Shown piece by piece: positions 19,402 through 28,094 of a stretch of DNA of 64,000 nt (position 1 is its first letter; each line of letters starts with the position of its first letter). This DNA is from Halobellus captivus (lineage in GTDB: Archaea; Halobacteriota; Halobacteria; Halobacteriales; Haloferacaceae): the NCBI RefSeq assembly GCF_003697845.1, contig NZ_RDQE01000001.1, positions 310,001 to 374,000 of the forward strand, read 5' to 3'. Below the pieces are notes generated by a model. The model saw only the letters and a list, made by a program, of their open reading frames with translations. It was not told the DNA's origin and ran no database searches. The translations under genes were made by a program, and so were the position numbers.

Positions 19402-19653
19402 TTAGACGATGAAGACGACGACGAGCGCGAGAATGACGATCGTCTCGGGAAGGACCGTCAGGATGAGCCCGTTGACGAAGAGGTCGTCGTCCTCGGCCAT
19501 CGCGCCGACGGCAGCCGAACCGATGCCTCGCTCCGCGTATCCCGCACCGAGAGCGGCGAGCCCGACGGCGAGCGCGGCCGCGGCGCTGGGGTCAGTGAGC
19601 GTTCCTCCGGTGGACAGTACGGCGTTCCCGAGTGCGTTGGTAGCTTCAAGCAT
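19402..19653 (-). CDS. atpK: A-type ATP synthase subunit K (proteolipid c)
   Basis: 83-residue proteolipid with two transmembrane helices (about residues 23-52 and 60-83) joined by a short polar loop AMAEDDDLF. The ion-carrying carboxylate is Glu70 in VLPETIVILAL, facing the lipid in the rotor ring. Several copies form the ring that turns as protons pass subunit I. A 190-base gap separates it from atpI, and a TATA-like element in that gap suggests extra transcription of this high-copy subunit. Confidence 0.94.
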   Translation of the reverse strand: MLEATNALGNAVLSTGGTLTDPSAAAALAVGLAALGAGYAERGIGSAAVGAMAEDDDLFVNGLILTVLPETIVILALVVVFIV

Positions 19654-19709
19654 TGGTAGTAGTTGCGGTTGCTCGTCTCCGAACAGTAGCTAGTTGCCGC
19701 CACAGTGGA

Positions 19710-19716
19710 CATAAAG
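19710..19716 (-). promoter_or_regulatory. Possible internal promoter before atpK
   Basis: Minus-strand CTTTATG lies about 60 bases before the atpK ATG, in the only large gap of the atpH-to-atpB run (19654-19843). Transcription starting there would leave a leader of roughly 30 bases. This is an inference from position and sequence only. Confidence 0.35.
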
Positions 19717-19843
19717 CTTCCCAAAACGACCGACGAGAACCACCGCGAGGGGACTCAGAAGGGCGATAGAACACGCTCTAGGGAACCGAACGAACGGGAA
19801 GATACGCCCCGAAACGGCGGACGACTCGACGTCGCCGAACCGG

Positions 19844-22090
19844 CTACTCCTCGGTGTGTTTCCGGTCGTAGCCGAACGGCGTGTACGCGTCGCCGCCGCC
19901 CTCGTAGAAGTTCCCGAAGAACTCCACGTACTCGAGACGTACGGCCTGAATGCCGGCGGACGTGATCCCGAGCGCGAGGACGACGAGGTGGCCGACGACC
20001 GCCACGACGATCCCGCCGACTAGCGCGAGGACGCCGACGGCTCCGATCGAGGCCGGATCGAACGCGGTCGTCATCCCCGCGAAGACGAGCTCGTAGTCCG
20101 CCGTGTTCTGCACCTCGGCGAGGTAGTCGGCGGAGAAGATGAAGTGGAAGCTCCCGTCCCCACCGTCGTCGATGTACGCGCCGAACGCGAGCAGGTTCAC
20201 GGCGAGCGCCATCCCGCCCTTCGCGAGCAGCACCGCCATGATCCGAGCGTACGAGATGGCGTTGACGATCGGCGCGAGCACCTCAGCGAGCTCCGGTGGC
20301 TCGCCGATCGCGAGCAGGACGACCCCGAGCACGACGGCCGCGATGGCGGCGTACCCGACCGCGACGGGGAACCCGGCGAACGACACCGCCCCGAAGGTGA
20401 GGATCGAGAACGACTCGAAGAGGAAGTCCGGCTTCGGACCGGGGACGTGCTGGCTGAAGATCCAGATCCACGCGCCGTTGAGGATCAACAGCCACGAGCC
20501 GCCCTCGTACAGCGCGTGTTTCAGGTCGTGTCGCTGGTAGGTGCTCACGAACGAGAGGACGTGTCCCACGTTCAGGTGAACGAGCCCGAACACCACGCTG
20601 GCGACGAGGAACGACAGCGCCCAGTCGATGTCCGCGGGCGAGAGGCCCTTCCCGTCGACCGGCCAGTGAACGTCGCCGGGCAGCAGCTGGTAGGCGTGGT
20701 AGCCGAAGACGTCGATGCCGAAGTAGATCCCGAACAGGACCGTGAAGCCGCCGGCCCACAGCGCGACGGCGCCGAGTTCGCGGAACGTTCCCTCGTAGTT
20801 GCTGTACAGGAAGTAGCCGATCGCGGCGTACAACACCCCGTATCCCACGTCGCCGATCATGAACCCGAACATGAGCGGGAACGTGAGGAAGACCAGAAGC
20901 GTCGGGTCGAACTCCGAGTACTTCGGGCGACCGAAGCCCCGGACGAGCACCTCGAACGGACCGGCCGCGCTGCCGTTGTCCTGGACGACCGGCGGGTCGT
21001 CGCTCCCGTGGGTCGCGTGGCCGCCGTCGGTGGCCGCCTCGCGGTCGGCGTCGTCAGCGGTGGTCGCCGAGGACGAAGCCGACGTTTCGCCCGCTACGCC
21101 GCCCGAGGAGCCGCCGTCGGCGACCGCCTCGACGTGGTGGTCGCCGTCGGGGGTAAAGGAGGCCCGCTCCAGCTCCTCGACCTCGGCGTGGTCGCCGACG
21201 GCGTCGGCGATGACCGCCTCGAAGTCCGCGACCGTCGCGGTCGGGATCCATCCCTCCGCGATGAACGCGTTCTCGGTGGTCGCAAAGGAGAGCGGCGCCT
21301 GCTTCTTCTGTGCCTCGATGGTGAGCTGCTCCTCGGCACGTAACAGGAACCCCGCGGCCTCCGTTTTCACCTCCTCGAGCTCGGCGTCGACCGCGTCGAG
21401 CTCCTCTCCGAGGTCCGCCCGCTCGCCCTCGAGCTCGGCGACGTAGTCGGCCGGGCTCGCGTCCGCGTCGGGCACCTCGAGGAACGCGACGTCGACGCCG
21501 ACGAGCGCGTCCTGGAGGACGCCCGCCTCGGCGTCGTCAGCGGGAGCGGCGAACGCGGCCGCGACGTTCCCGCCGGAGAAGACCTCGAAGGCGTCGATCC
21601 CGTCGGCCGCCTCGAGGGCGTCCTCGATCGCGTCGGGTTTCGCCTCGCCGACGACGACCTCGAGCGAGTCGTACCCGCCGAGGAGGTCGAGCTCGATGCC
21701 GAGCTCGGCGAACGGCTCCATCCGATCGATCTCCTCCTGACGGTCGCGTATCTCCCCCCGGAGTTCGTCGCGCCGGTCGTTGAGTTCGTTGACGCGTTCG
21801 CGGGTCTCCTCGAGCTCGGCCGTGAGGGCGTCGTCGGCGAGCTTCCCCGGACCGTCGGCGTCCTCGGCGCTGACGTCGAGGATGCTCTCGAGCGAGCGGA
21901 CCGTGACGAGCCGCTCGTTGACGTCCTCGGCACCCGCCAGCGACGTGCCGGGTTCGAAGCCCTCGTAGCGGTCGTCGTAGTCGGTGACGTGAAGCGAGTG
22001 GTGGTCGTACGCCGCCTCGATCACGTCGTCGATGACGCGCTTCGAGCCCGTCACCGACACCTTGCTCATTCGCTCCGGTCTAAGCGCCAT
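19844..22090 (-). CDS. atpI: A-type ATP synthase subunit I (a-type stator)
   Basis: 748 residues. The N-terminal half (about 1-370) is cytoplasmic, with long coiled coils near residues 85-125 and 205-250 that meet the peripheral stalks. The C-terminal half has about seven to eight transmembrane helices, starting near FDPTLLVFLTFPLMFGFMIG, and contains the proton half-channels. A low-complexity linker rich in Ser, Ala, Thr and Asp (about 315-370) lies between the halves. The N terminus MALRPERMSKVSVTGSKRV fits archaeal homologues. It directly follows atpH, with no gap. Confidence 0.95.
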   Translation of the reverse strand: MALRPERMSKVSVTGSKRVIDDVIEAAYDHHSLHVTDYDDRYEGFEPGTSLAGAEDVNERLVTVRSLESILDVSAEDADGPGKLADDALTAELEETRERVNELNDRRDELRGEIRDRQEEIDRMEPFAELGIELDLLGGYDSLEVVVGEAKPDAIEDALEAADGIDAFEVFSGGNVAAAFAAPADDAEAGVLQDALVGVDVAFLEVPDADASPADYVAELEGERADLGEELDAVDAELEEVKTEAAGFLLRAEEQLTIEAQKKQAPLSFATTENAFIAEGWIPTATVADFEAVIADAVGDHAEVEELERASFTPDGDHHVEAVADGGSSGGVAGETSASSSATTADDADREAATDGGHATHGSDDPPVVQDNGSAAGPFEVLVRGFGRPKYSEFDPTLLVFLTFPLMFGFMIGDVGYGVLYAAIGYFLYSNYEGTFRELGAVALWAGGFTVLFGIYFGIDVFGYHAYQLLPGDVHWPVDGKGLSPADIDWALSFLVASVVFGLVHLNVGHVLSFVSTYQRHDLKHALYEGGSWLLILNGAWIWIFSQHVPGPKPDFLFESFSILTFGAVSFAGFPVAVGYAAIAAVVLGVVLLAIGEPPELAEVLAPIVNAISYARIMAVLLAKGGMALAVNLLAFGAYIDDGGDGSFHFIFSADYLAEVQNTADYELVFAGMTTAFDPASIGAVGVLALVGGIVVAVVGHLVVLALGITSAGIQAVRLEYVEFFGNFYEGGGDAYTPFGYDRKHTEE

Positions 22091-22432
22091 TCATTCCCCC
22101 GTCGCCTGCCCTTTCACCGCCTCCTCGAACCGTTCGACCGCGTAGTCGACGGCGTCGTCGACCCGCTCGCGGGCGGTCGATTCGAGCGCTTCGCGGTCCT
22201 CGCGTCCCTCGGCGAGGATCTCCTCGCGGCGTTCCTCGAGCTCCTCGCGGGCGGACTCCAGCCGAGCCTCGGCCTCGGCCGCCGCCTCCTCCTCGGCCTC
22301 GGCGCGGATCTCGTCCGCGCGCGATCTGGCCTCGGCGAGGCGCTCGTCGGCGTCCGATTCCGCCTCCGCGATGATCTCGTCCGCCTCCGTTTCAGCCTCC
22401 TTGATCCGGTCGAGCACCTCTGGTCTCGCCAT
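22091..22432 (-). CDS. atpH: A-type ATP synthase subunit H
   Basis: 113 residues, almost entirely a charged alanine/glutamate coiled coil (IKEAETEADEIIAEAESDAD and on), as in the peripheral-stalk subunit H that pairs with subunit E. It is the first gene of the operon. The start MARPEVLDRI was chosen because it follows a TATA-like element at 22464-22471 by about 35 bases and matches the family length. Confidence 0.9.
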   Translation of the reverse strand: MARPEVLDRIKEAETEADEIIAEAESDADERLAEARSRADEIRAEAEEEAAAEAEARLESAREELEERREEILAEGREDREALESTARERVDDAVDYAVERFEEAVKGQATGE

Positions 22433-22463
22433 TCTACTGATCGCGTGAACGTCCACGAGCGAC

Positions 22464-22471
22464 GTATAAGG
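22464..22471 (-). promoter_or_regulatory. TATA-like element of the ATP synthase operon
   Basis: Minus-strand CCTTATAC, about 35 bases before the atpH ATG, in the 148-base divergent region shared with the MinD-like gene. Confidence 0.5.
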
Positions 22472-22548
22472 TGTTTGCGGAACCGCTCGGCGAGCCGGCG
22501 GAGAACGGCGAGCGCGGTGGAACGGGCGGTCCCGCCTCTCGCCGCCTA

Positions 22549-22556
22549 CATTTAAG
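22549..22556 (+). promoter_or_regulatory. TATA-like element of the MinD-like gene
   Basis: CATTTAAG, centred about 28 bases before the ATG at 22581; leaderless spacing. Confidence 0.5.
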
Positions 22557-22580
22557 TACCAGTCGCCGGACCCTGACGGT

Positions 22581-23927
22581 ATGGCAACGGTGTATGCGGT
22601 CGCGTCGGCGAAGGGTGGCGTCGGGAAGACCACCACGACCGCGGCGATAGCGACGGTCCTCGCGGAGTCGGGCGCCGACGTCGTCGCGATCGACGCCGAC
22701 GTGGGGATGGCGAACCTCGCCGACGCGCTGGGGATGGTCCCCGGCGAGACGACGATCCACGACGTGCTCGCCGGGCGCGCGGAGCCGACCGAGGCCGTCC
22801 ACGACGGTCCCGCCGGGCTGCGCGTCGTTCCGGGTGACCCCGATCTCGACGCGTACGCGGCCGCCGATCCGACCGAGCTCGCCGGGGTCATCGAGGCGTT
22901 CGCGGACGCCGAGTACGTGTTCCTCGACTCGGGGGCGGGGCTCTCACACGACTCGACGCTTCCCGTCGGGCTGGCCGACGAGACGCTTCTCGTCTCCACG
23001 CCGGACCGAAGCGCGCTCGGCGACACGGAGAAGACCCGACAGCTCGCCGAACGGATCGGCGGCCACGTCGCCGGCGCGGCGATCACCCGCGTCGGCGGCG
23101 ACGAGGACGAACCCGAGGGTCTCGCCGAGGGCGACGGAACGGCGGACTCGGAGGACCCGACCGTCGACATCGTCGACGAGATCCTCGCGACGGAAGTGCT
23201 CGCGCGGATCCCCGAGGACCCGACGGTCGCCCGCGCGAGCGCGGCCGGAGCGCCCCTGACGACCTTCGACCCGAGTGCGCCGGCGAGTCGCGCGTACCGC
23301 GAACTGACTCGAGCACTGACGGGATTCGACGTCGCGGAGCCGGAATCCGATGCGGACTCGGAAACCGATCCGGAGACCGGAGCCGATTCGGATCCGCAGT
23401 CGGCGTCGGAGACGGACCCGGTGGAGACGACCGAAGCGGACGAGACGGAGACGGACGAGACGGAGACGGACGAGATTGAGACGACCGAGGAGACCGGAAC
23501 GAGGGAAGACGCCGACCACGACGCCCCGGACGACGACGTCACCGAGACGGAGACGGTCACCGAGGAATCAGCGGAGGACGACGACGGAAACGAGGACTCG
23601 ACCGAGCTCATCGGGGAGGCGGAGCCGGATCCCGATGAGGGAATCGGAGGAGATGCGGACGGTGCGGAAGACGACGGGAAGAACGTCGATGCGGAAGACG
23701 GAGGAGACGCCGAGGAAGACGTCGACGAGGACCTCGCGGGAAGCGTCCCGTTCCGCGACGACGACACCGGAACGATGGACACCGCGCTCACGGGCGCGAG
23801 CGACGACGACCGTGACACGGACGACGACGACGAGCGGGGCGACGACCACGGGGGTGGCGACGAGGACGAAGGAGACGGGAAAGACGACGGAAAGCGCGGG
23901 TTCTTCAGCCGACTGCTCGGCCGGTGA
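22581..23927 (+). CDS. MinD/ParA-type ATPase with long acidic tail
   Basis: 448 residues. Residues 1-245 are a MinD-family P-loop ATPase: deviant Walker A KGGVGKT at 11-17, IDADVGMANLA, and the switch segment YVFLDSGAGL. Such proteins position or activate cellular machinery at membranes; several paralogues usually exist in haloarchaea. About 180 residues of Asp/Glu/Thr-rich low complexity follow, and the protein ends KRGFFSRLLGR, a short basic amphipathic helix that looks like a membrane-targeting tail, as MinD has directly after its core. No MinC or MinE is nearby. The target is unknown. Confidence 0.85.
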   Translation: MATVYAVASAKGGVGKTTTTAAIATVLAESGADVVAIDADVGMANLADALGMVPGETTIHDVLAGRAEPTEAVHDGPAGLRVVPGDPDLDAYAAADPTELAGVIEAFADAEYVFLDSGAGLSHDSTLPVGLADETLLVSTPDRSALGDTEKTRQLAERIGGHVAGAAITRVGGDEDEPEGLAEGDGTADSEDPTVDIVDEILATEVLARIPEDPTVARASAAGAPLTTFDPSAPASRAYRELTRALTGFDVAEPESDADSETDPETGADSDPQSASETDPVETTEADETETDETETDEIETTEETGTREDADHDAPDDDVTETETVTEESAEDDDGNEDSTELIGEAEPDPDEGIGGDADGAEDDGKNVDAEDGGDAEEDVDEDLAGSVPFRDDDTGTMDTALTGASDDDRDTDDDDERGDDHGGGDEDEGDGKDDGKRGFFSRLLGR

Positions 23928-23954
23928 CGGTCGGTCGAGCGTCCCGGGCTCCGG

Positions 23955-24926
23955 CTACGCTTCCGACGGGGCTTCCGCGCGGTCGCGGATCAGTTCGCGG
24001 ATCGTCTCGGGGTCGCTGACGTCCTCGATCTCCGCACAGGAGACGATCGCGGTGCCGTCGACGGACTCCCGGTCCTCGGACTCCTCGGTGAAGTACACCG
24101 ACCGGGTGTGAGCGACCTCGCCGATGGAGGACATGATCCGCGCGCGCTTCTTCGCGGCCGGCGTGAACGCCGAGTGGCCGGTGAGCAGCCGCATCACGGG
24201 GTCGTCGTCGTCCTCGGAGACGGCCTTGAACGGCGCACGGGCGGTCGGATGGACCGTGAAGCCCGCGGTGGTGAGCACGTGGACGACGTGTTCGTCGTCC
24301 GGGTCGGCGTCGGGTGCGGAGGGGGTCGGGTCCGCGTCGCGGACGTCGTCGGCCCCCTCCAGTACGTCCACCGGACTGGAGAACGGCTCGTCGAACAGCT
24401 CCTCGAGCTGGATCGCCACTTCGATGGAGGCGTTCATCCCGTCCTCGTACTTCGAGACGGTCCGCCGGGAGACGCCGAGTTCGGTCGCGAGTCGGCCGAG
24501 TGACCAGCCGCGCTCCTCGCGCTCGTCGGCCAGCAGGTCGCCGTCGAGACTGACGTAGAGGCCGCCTGGGGCCGCGTAGATCAGCGGCGGCATCCCCTCG
24601 ATGAACAGCTCGTAGGCGGTGTCCGGGTTGATAACCGGAACGCCGTGTCTGAAGTAGACGACGCCGGGCTTCAGCTCCTCGTCGCGGGTCCGGATCCCGA
24701 TCACCATCGGGGTCGCCTCGAGGTACTCGCCGAGCCGTCGCATCTCCGCGCCGGTCGCCGCGTCGAGCGCGTCGACGTTGCCGAGGATCTTGAGGAGCAA
24801 CAGGTCCTCGTCGCGCCGGACGGCCACGTCGAAGCTCTTGGGCCGGACCGCACACCGGTCGCTGACGAGGAACCCCGCGTCCTCCAGCATCGCGGTGACG
24901 TTCTCGATCAGCGCAGTCCGGGACAT
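23955..24926 (-). CDS. HTH-type transcriptional regulator (archaeal XRE-like, conserved long form)
   Basis: 323 residues. An N-terminal domain (about 1-130) resembles a nuclease-like or regulatory fold found in the conserved archaeal 'putative HTH-type transcriptional regulatory protein' family. A Cro/C1 helix-turn-helix follows, [20 protein letters not shown], near residues 133-155. The C-terminal domain starts after an acidic linker at about 205 and contains [20 protein letters not shown]. It is divergently transcribed from tiaS. Its regulon is unknown. A TATA-like element 27 bases upstream supports the start. Confidence 0.85.
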   Translation of the reverse strand: MSRTALIENVTAMLEDAGFLVSDRCAVRPKSFDVAVRRDEDLLLLKILGNVDALDAATGAEMRRLGEYLEATPMVIGIRTRDEELKPGVVYFRHGVPVINPDTAYELFIEGMPPLIYAAPGGLYVSLDGDLLADEREERGWSLGRLATELGVSRRTVSKYEDGMNASIEVAIQLEELFDEPFSSPVDVLEGADDVRDADPTPSAPDADPDDEHVVHVLTTAGFTVHPTARAPFKAVSEDDDDPVMRLLTGHSAFTPAAKKRARIMSSIGEVAHTRSVYFTEESEDRESVDGTAIVSCAEIEDVSDPETIRELIRDRAEAPSEA

Positions 24927-24949
24927 ACCCGAGACAAGCGGCTCGGAAC

Positions 24950-24957
24950 ATATATAC
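24950..24957 (-). promoter_or_regulatory. TATA-like element of the HTH regulator gene
   Basis: Minus-strand GTATATAT, about 27 bases before the ATG at 24926. Confidence 0.5.
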
Positions 24958-25025
24958 GTTGTGTCGGCAGGTTTCGTCGATACCCGCGCCACCTTGCGTT
25001 TTTGCGAACCACGGCGGACGATACG

Positions 25026-25035
25026 GTTATATAGG
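25026..25035 (+). promoter_or_regulatory. TATA-like element upstream of tiaS, far from its start
   Basis: GTTATATAGG lies about 150 bases before the tiaS ATG. Transcription starting 25 bases downstream would give an unusually long leader (about 125 bases) containing the direct repeats at 25083-25181. Confidence 0.45.
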
Positions 25036-25082
25036 TGTTCTCGTCGTGCCGGGCGTCGACGATCCGGGGTCGACGTCGGCTC

Positions 25083-25181
25083 GTCCGCCGGGTTGGAATC
25101 GGTCCGTCCACCGAAGGGCGGAAGCCGATCCGTCCGCCGAAGGGTCGAAACCGGCTTGTCCGCCGGCACGAAACCCCGACC
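25083..25181 (+). repeat. Four imperfect direct repeats of about 26 bp in the tiaS leader
   Basis: Units start with GTCCGCCG or GTCCACCG at 25083, 25106, 25132 and 25158 (spacings 23, 26 and 26). The middle two are the most alike, sharing CCGAAGGG and GAA-CCG segments. The last unit ends immediately before the tiaS ATG. The period is not a multiple of three, so the repeats are not a protein feature. Confidence 0.75.
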
Positions 25182-26591
25182 ATGCCGATCGTCGCCGTCG
25201 ACGACACCGACTCGCGGGACCGCGGCATGTGCACGACGTACGTCGGAGTCCGGCTCGGAGAGCGGCTCGAGGCGGCCGGCGGGCGGGTGTCTCGACGGCT
25301 GCTCGTGCGGCTCAACCCCGCGGTGAAACACAAGACCCGGGGGAACGCCGCGGTGGCGCTCCACGTCGCGGACGTCGACGCCGACGCGGCGCTCCGGATC
25401 GCCGGGGAGACGGTTCGGGAGTTCGCGGCCGCCGAGGACCCACGAACCTCGCCGGGCGTCGTGGTGGCGAACACGGGGATCGCCGGCCGCGACGCCGACG
25501 CGGGGCTCGCCGACGGCGTGGAGGACCTCGCGAAGCGGATCCCGGACGACGTCGCGACGTTCGCCCGCCGGGCGCTTCGCGAACGGCTGGACCTCGCGGA
25601 GGCCGTCGCCCTCGCGGACCGCCACGGCTTCCGCCACGCCGGGTTCGGAGCCGGCGGCGCGGACGGCGACGAGACGCCGGGACGCGGACGGATCGGCGCG
25701 CTCGCCGCGGTCGGCGCGTCCGCCGCCCACGACGAGTGGACGTTCGAGCGGATCTCCTACCGGGAGCTGGACCGCTGCGGAACGCCCCGCGACGTCGACG
25801 CCGACAGCGTCTTCGAAGCCGCGGACGAGGGATATCCGACCGTCTGGGACACCGTCGACCGCGGAACCGGCGAGGTCGTCTGCGTCCCGAACGCCCCGGG
25901 CCCGATCCTCCACGGGATCCGCGGCGACGACGCGGCCGCCTGCCGGCGGGTGGCGGGCGCGATCGACTCCGAGCCGGTCGAGCGCGCCGCAACGTTCGTG
26001 ACCAATCAGGGGACGGACGCCCACCTCGCCGACGGCTCCCTCGGCGACCTCCGCGACGGGACGGGCTACCGCGTGACCGGCGTCGTCGCGGACGAGCCGG
26101 AGACGAAGCGAGGGGGTCACGTCCACCTCGCGGTCGCCGGCGTGGACGACGACGGCGACGAAGACGACGGGGCGGAGGTCGGTCCGGCCCTCCGGGCGGT
26201 CGCGTTCGCGCCGACCGGGCGGTTCCGTGATCGCGTGCGCGCGCTCCGCCCGGGCGACCGCGTGACGCTGTGTGGCGAACACGAGGTCCGCGAGGGGACG
26301 TCGGGCCCGGAAGCGACCCTGAAACTCGAGAAGTTCGCCGCCCGCGAGCTGGTCCGGACGGAGCCGACCACGCCGACCTGTCCGGAGTGCGACCGGCGGA
26401 TGTCGTCGGCGGGGAAGGGGCAGGGGTATCGCTGTCGCGACTGCGGAACGACGGCCCCCGGGAAGGTCGAGGAGCCGATCGACCGGGATCTCGAGCCGGG
26501 CTGGTACGAGGTCCCCCCGAGCGCCCGGAGACACGTCGCGAAGCCGCTCGTCCGCGGCGGGTTCGACGCGCCGACCCACCCGGAGCGGTAG
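25182..26591 (+). CDS. tiaS: tRNA(Ile2) 2-agmatinylcytidine synthetase TiaS
   Basis: 469 residues. It modifies C34 of the CAU-anticodon tRNA-Ile with agmatine, using ATP, so that the tRNA reads AUA instead of AUG; essential in archaea. Visible are the N-terminal nucleotide-binding [16 protein letters not shown], the central catalytic region with [10 protein letters not shown], an OB-fold tRNA-binding domain (about residues 340-385, [12 protein letters not shown]) and a C-terminal zinc ribbon ([19 protein letters not shown], then CG). The start at [10 protein letters not shown] matches the family; the open frame upstream runs through the leader repeats and is rejected. Confidence 0.93.
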   Translation: MPIVAVDDTDSRDRGMCTTYVGVRLGERLEAAGGRVSRRLLVRLNPAVKHKTRGNAAVALHVADVDADAALRIAGETVREFAAAEDPRTSPGVVVANTGIAGRDADAGLADGVEDLAKRIPDDVATFARRALRERLDLAEAVALADRHGFRHAGFGAGGADGDETPGRGRIGALAAVGASAAHDEWTFERISYRELDRCGTPRDVDADSVFEAADEGYPTVWDTVDRGTGEVVCVPNAPGPILHGIRGDDAAACRRVAGAIDSEPVERAATFVTNQGTDAHLADGSLGDLRDGTGYRVTGVVADEPETKRGGHVHLAVAGVDDDGDEDDGAEVGPALRAVAFAPTGRFRDRVRALRPGDRVTLCGEHEVREGTSGPEATLKLEKFAARELVRTEPTTPTCPECDRRMSSAGKGQGYRCRDCGTTAPGKVEEPIDRDLEPGWYEVPPSARRHVAKPLVRGGFDAPTHPER

Positions 26592-26607
26592 GGAGTCGAG
26601 CGCGACC

Positions 26608-26831
26608 CGGTCCGCCGTCGGCGCGCCCGGGAGCGGGCCTTCGGCCCGCGACCGGACCGCGAGGGAGTCGACCGCCTCCGGGCGGCCGACGAGGCTGGGG
26701 AGGCGTGAGGTGCGGGGCCGTGCGGTGCCACGATCGTGAGAGGGCGGAAGCGGGGAAGTCGCAGCCCGCGCAGCGAAGCGATCGGGAGCGACTTCCGGCA
26801 GTACGGCTCGGGGTGGGACTTTGGAGGTGTT
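26608..26831 (+). ncRNA. Candidate structured RNA element, copy A
   Basis: Two conserved boxes and several hairpins. P1 pairs 26608-26614 with 26653-26659; P2 pairs 26633-26639 with 26643-26649 (loop TTC); P3 pairs 26667-26670/26672-26676 with 26681-26685/26687-26690. Box 1 (26691-26715, starting GAGGCTGGGGAGGCG) is identical over 25 bases to the copy at 32423-32447. P4 pairs 26754-26762 with 26788-26796. Box 2 (26811-26831, core GGGACTTTGGAGGTGTT) matches copy B with few changes. The hairpins differ in sequence from copy B but keep their positions. Strand is assigned from the box orientation. It lies just downstream of tiaS. Confidence 0.6.
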
Positions 26832-27034
26832 TCACGCAGTCATGCCCCCGAACGGGAGGGTTCAGTGAGTACGTTCGCTCACTCCGTCGTGGTCCTCGAT
26901 CGCTTCTGGTTCATCGAGGCCCTGAACGGAGCGCGCACGTCCGGCACGACCGGTCGTTCGAGCACGCCTCACGCCGACCGTTCGATACGAAACGGACCGG
27001 AGAGCACGTCAAGTCGTCCCCTCGAGGACCCCTC
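26832..27034. other. Intergenic remainder after copy A
   Basis: No gene is supported. It has a possible hairpin GTGAG...CTCAC near 26866-26884 and a small palindrome around CCCCTC...CAGGGG close to 27024-27040, near the end of the convergent small membrane gene. Confidence 0.4.
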
Positions 27035-27280
27035 TCAGGGGAGTATCACACGGCTCCCGAACGCCATGAGGAGGGCAACGGCCGCGACGAAGACGCCCAT
27101 GAGACGCGTCACGAGAGGACGCATCCGGCTCGGTTCGATCCGCGTCGTGCCGTCGGGCCCACGCGTCCGCCATCGGGTCATCCGGCGAGGAAACGCGGCC
27201 ATCGCGAGCGCGAAGACTACGATGAAGAGGGCGATCAGCTGGAAGACCAACTGAAACAGCCGAAATCCTGGAGGGACCAT
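27035..27280 (-). CDS. Small two-helix membrane protein
   Basis: 81 residues with two hydrophobic segments (about 8-29 and 59-77) separated by a basic, tryptophan-containing loop FPRRMTRWRTRGPDGTTR. This layout resembles short haloarchaeal proteins of the DUF6199 type (N-terminal helix ending AxFPRRM), but the assignment is from memory. No catalytic motif is present. It converges on the region downstream of the RNA-like element. Confidence 0.6.
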   Translation of the reverse strand: MVPPGFRLFQLVFQLIALFIVVFALAMAAFPRRMTRWRTRGPDGTTRIEPSRMRPLVTRLMGVFVAAVALLMAFGSRVILP

Positions 27281-27379
27281 GTCGGGAGATGCGCCACGCG
27301 GATCAGGAAAGCGTTATGATGCGATCCATCGATCGCTTCGTTCCGATCGAGTCCTCGAACCCGTGCGACTCGGCGGAGC

Positions 27380-27387
27380 GATTAAGT
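27380..27387 (+). promoter_or_regulatory. TATA-like element of the VOC gene
   Basis: GATTAAGT, about 28 bases before the ATG at 27411. Confidence 0.4.
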
Positions 27388-27410
27388 CACTCCGCCGTAC
27401 CCACGGTACC

Positions 27411-27764
27411 ATGTCAGGGATCGTCTTCTACGCGACGGAGGACCACGACGCGGTCGTCGGTTTCTACCGCGAGCGACTGGGAATGGACGTCTGGCTCGAC
27501 CAGCCGGACTGCACGATACTTCGCCACGGGAACCTCCTCGTCGGGTTCTGTGACCGGGATCGAACCGACGACTGCGGGATCGTGACGTTCGTCTACTCGG
27601 ACCGTGCGGGAGTCGACGCCGCCCACGACCGCCTCGGCGAGGCCGCGGACGAGGAGCCACACGAGAACGAGAGATACGACATCTACCAGTTCTTCGCGAC
27701 TGACCCCGACGGCCGGACCGTGGAGTGTCAGGCGTTCCTGAACGAGGACGTGGAGCTGCCCTGA
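27411..27764 (+). CDS. VOC (glyoxalase/dioxygenase-fold) family protein
   Basis: 117 residues forming a single vicinal-oxygen-chelate module: the opening FYATEDHDAVVGFYRERLGM is the typical first beta-alpha-beta unit, and FFATDPDGRTVECQAF is the last strand with its metal-binding Glu region. Members include glyoxalase I, fosfomycin-resistance proteins and dioxygenases. No substrate can be assigned. The longer frame upstream does not look coding, and a TATA-like element precedes this ATG. Confidence 0.82.
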   Translation: MSGIVFYATEDHDAVVGFYRERLGMDVWLDQPDCTILRHGNLLVGFCDRDRTDDCGIVTFVYSDRAGVDAAHDRLGEAADEEPHENERYDIYQFFATDPDGRTVECQAFLNEDVELP

Positions 27765-27802
27765 TCCGTCCGATTCAGGCGACTTCTCCGCATAACGACC
27801 CG

Positions 27803-28033
27803 TTAATCGTCGAGGTCGCGTTCCTCACGCCACGCCGCCGCGCGCTCCTCGGCCGCGGCGCGCTCGTCGAGGACGACCCGGTCGTACGCGCGGTCGTCGA
27901 CGGCCTGCTCCATCACGTCGAGGCGCGCGACGAACCGGCCGTCGCCGCGCTCGCGGAGCCGGACCGTGGCGTACCCGTCCGACCGTTCCCACTCCGTGAT
28001 CGTCGCGTCCTCCCGCTTCAGAGACCAGGCCAT
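27803..28033 (-). CDS. Conserved-looking small hypothetical protein
   Basis: 76 residues starting MAWSLKREDATITEWERSDG, a strongly charged soluble protein with predicted beta strands in the first half and a helical arginine/glutamate-rich end (AAAEERAAAWREERDLDD). I recognise no functional family. The composition matches its neighbours and the start lies in the right place for an independent gene. Confidence 0.6.
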   Translation of the reverse strand: MAWSLKREDATITEWERSDGYATVRLRERGDGRFVARLDVMEQAVDDRAYDRVVLDERAAAEERAAAWREERDLDD

Positions 28034-28094
28034 ACGGGAACTGGGGGTGTCGCGGGGCTAAAACGACGCGATCCCGTCCCGGCGAGCCGGAGAT

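Noticed and set aside
25035-25181. N-terminal extension of TiaS from an upstream GTG
   Set aside because: It would translate the 26-bp repeats, whose period breaks the frame pattern, and family members start at the VxxDDTDS segment.
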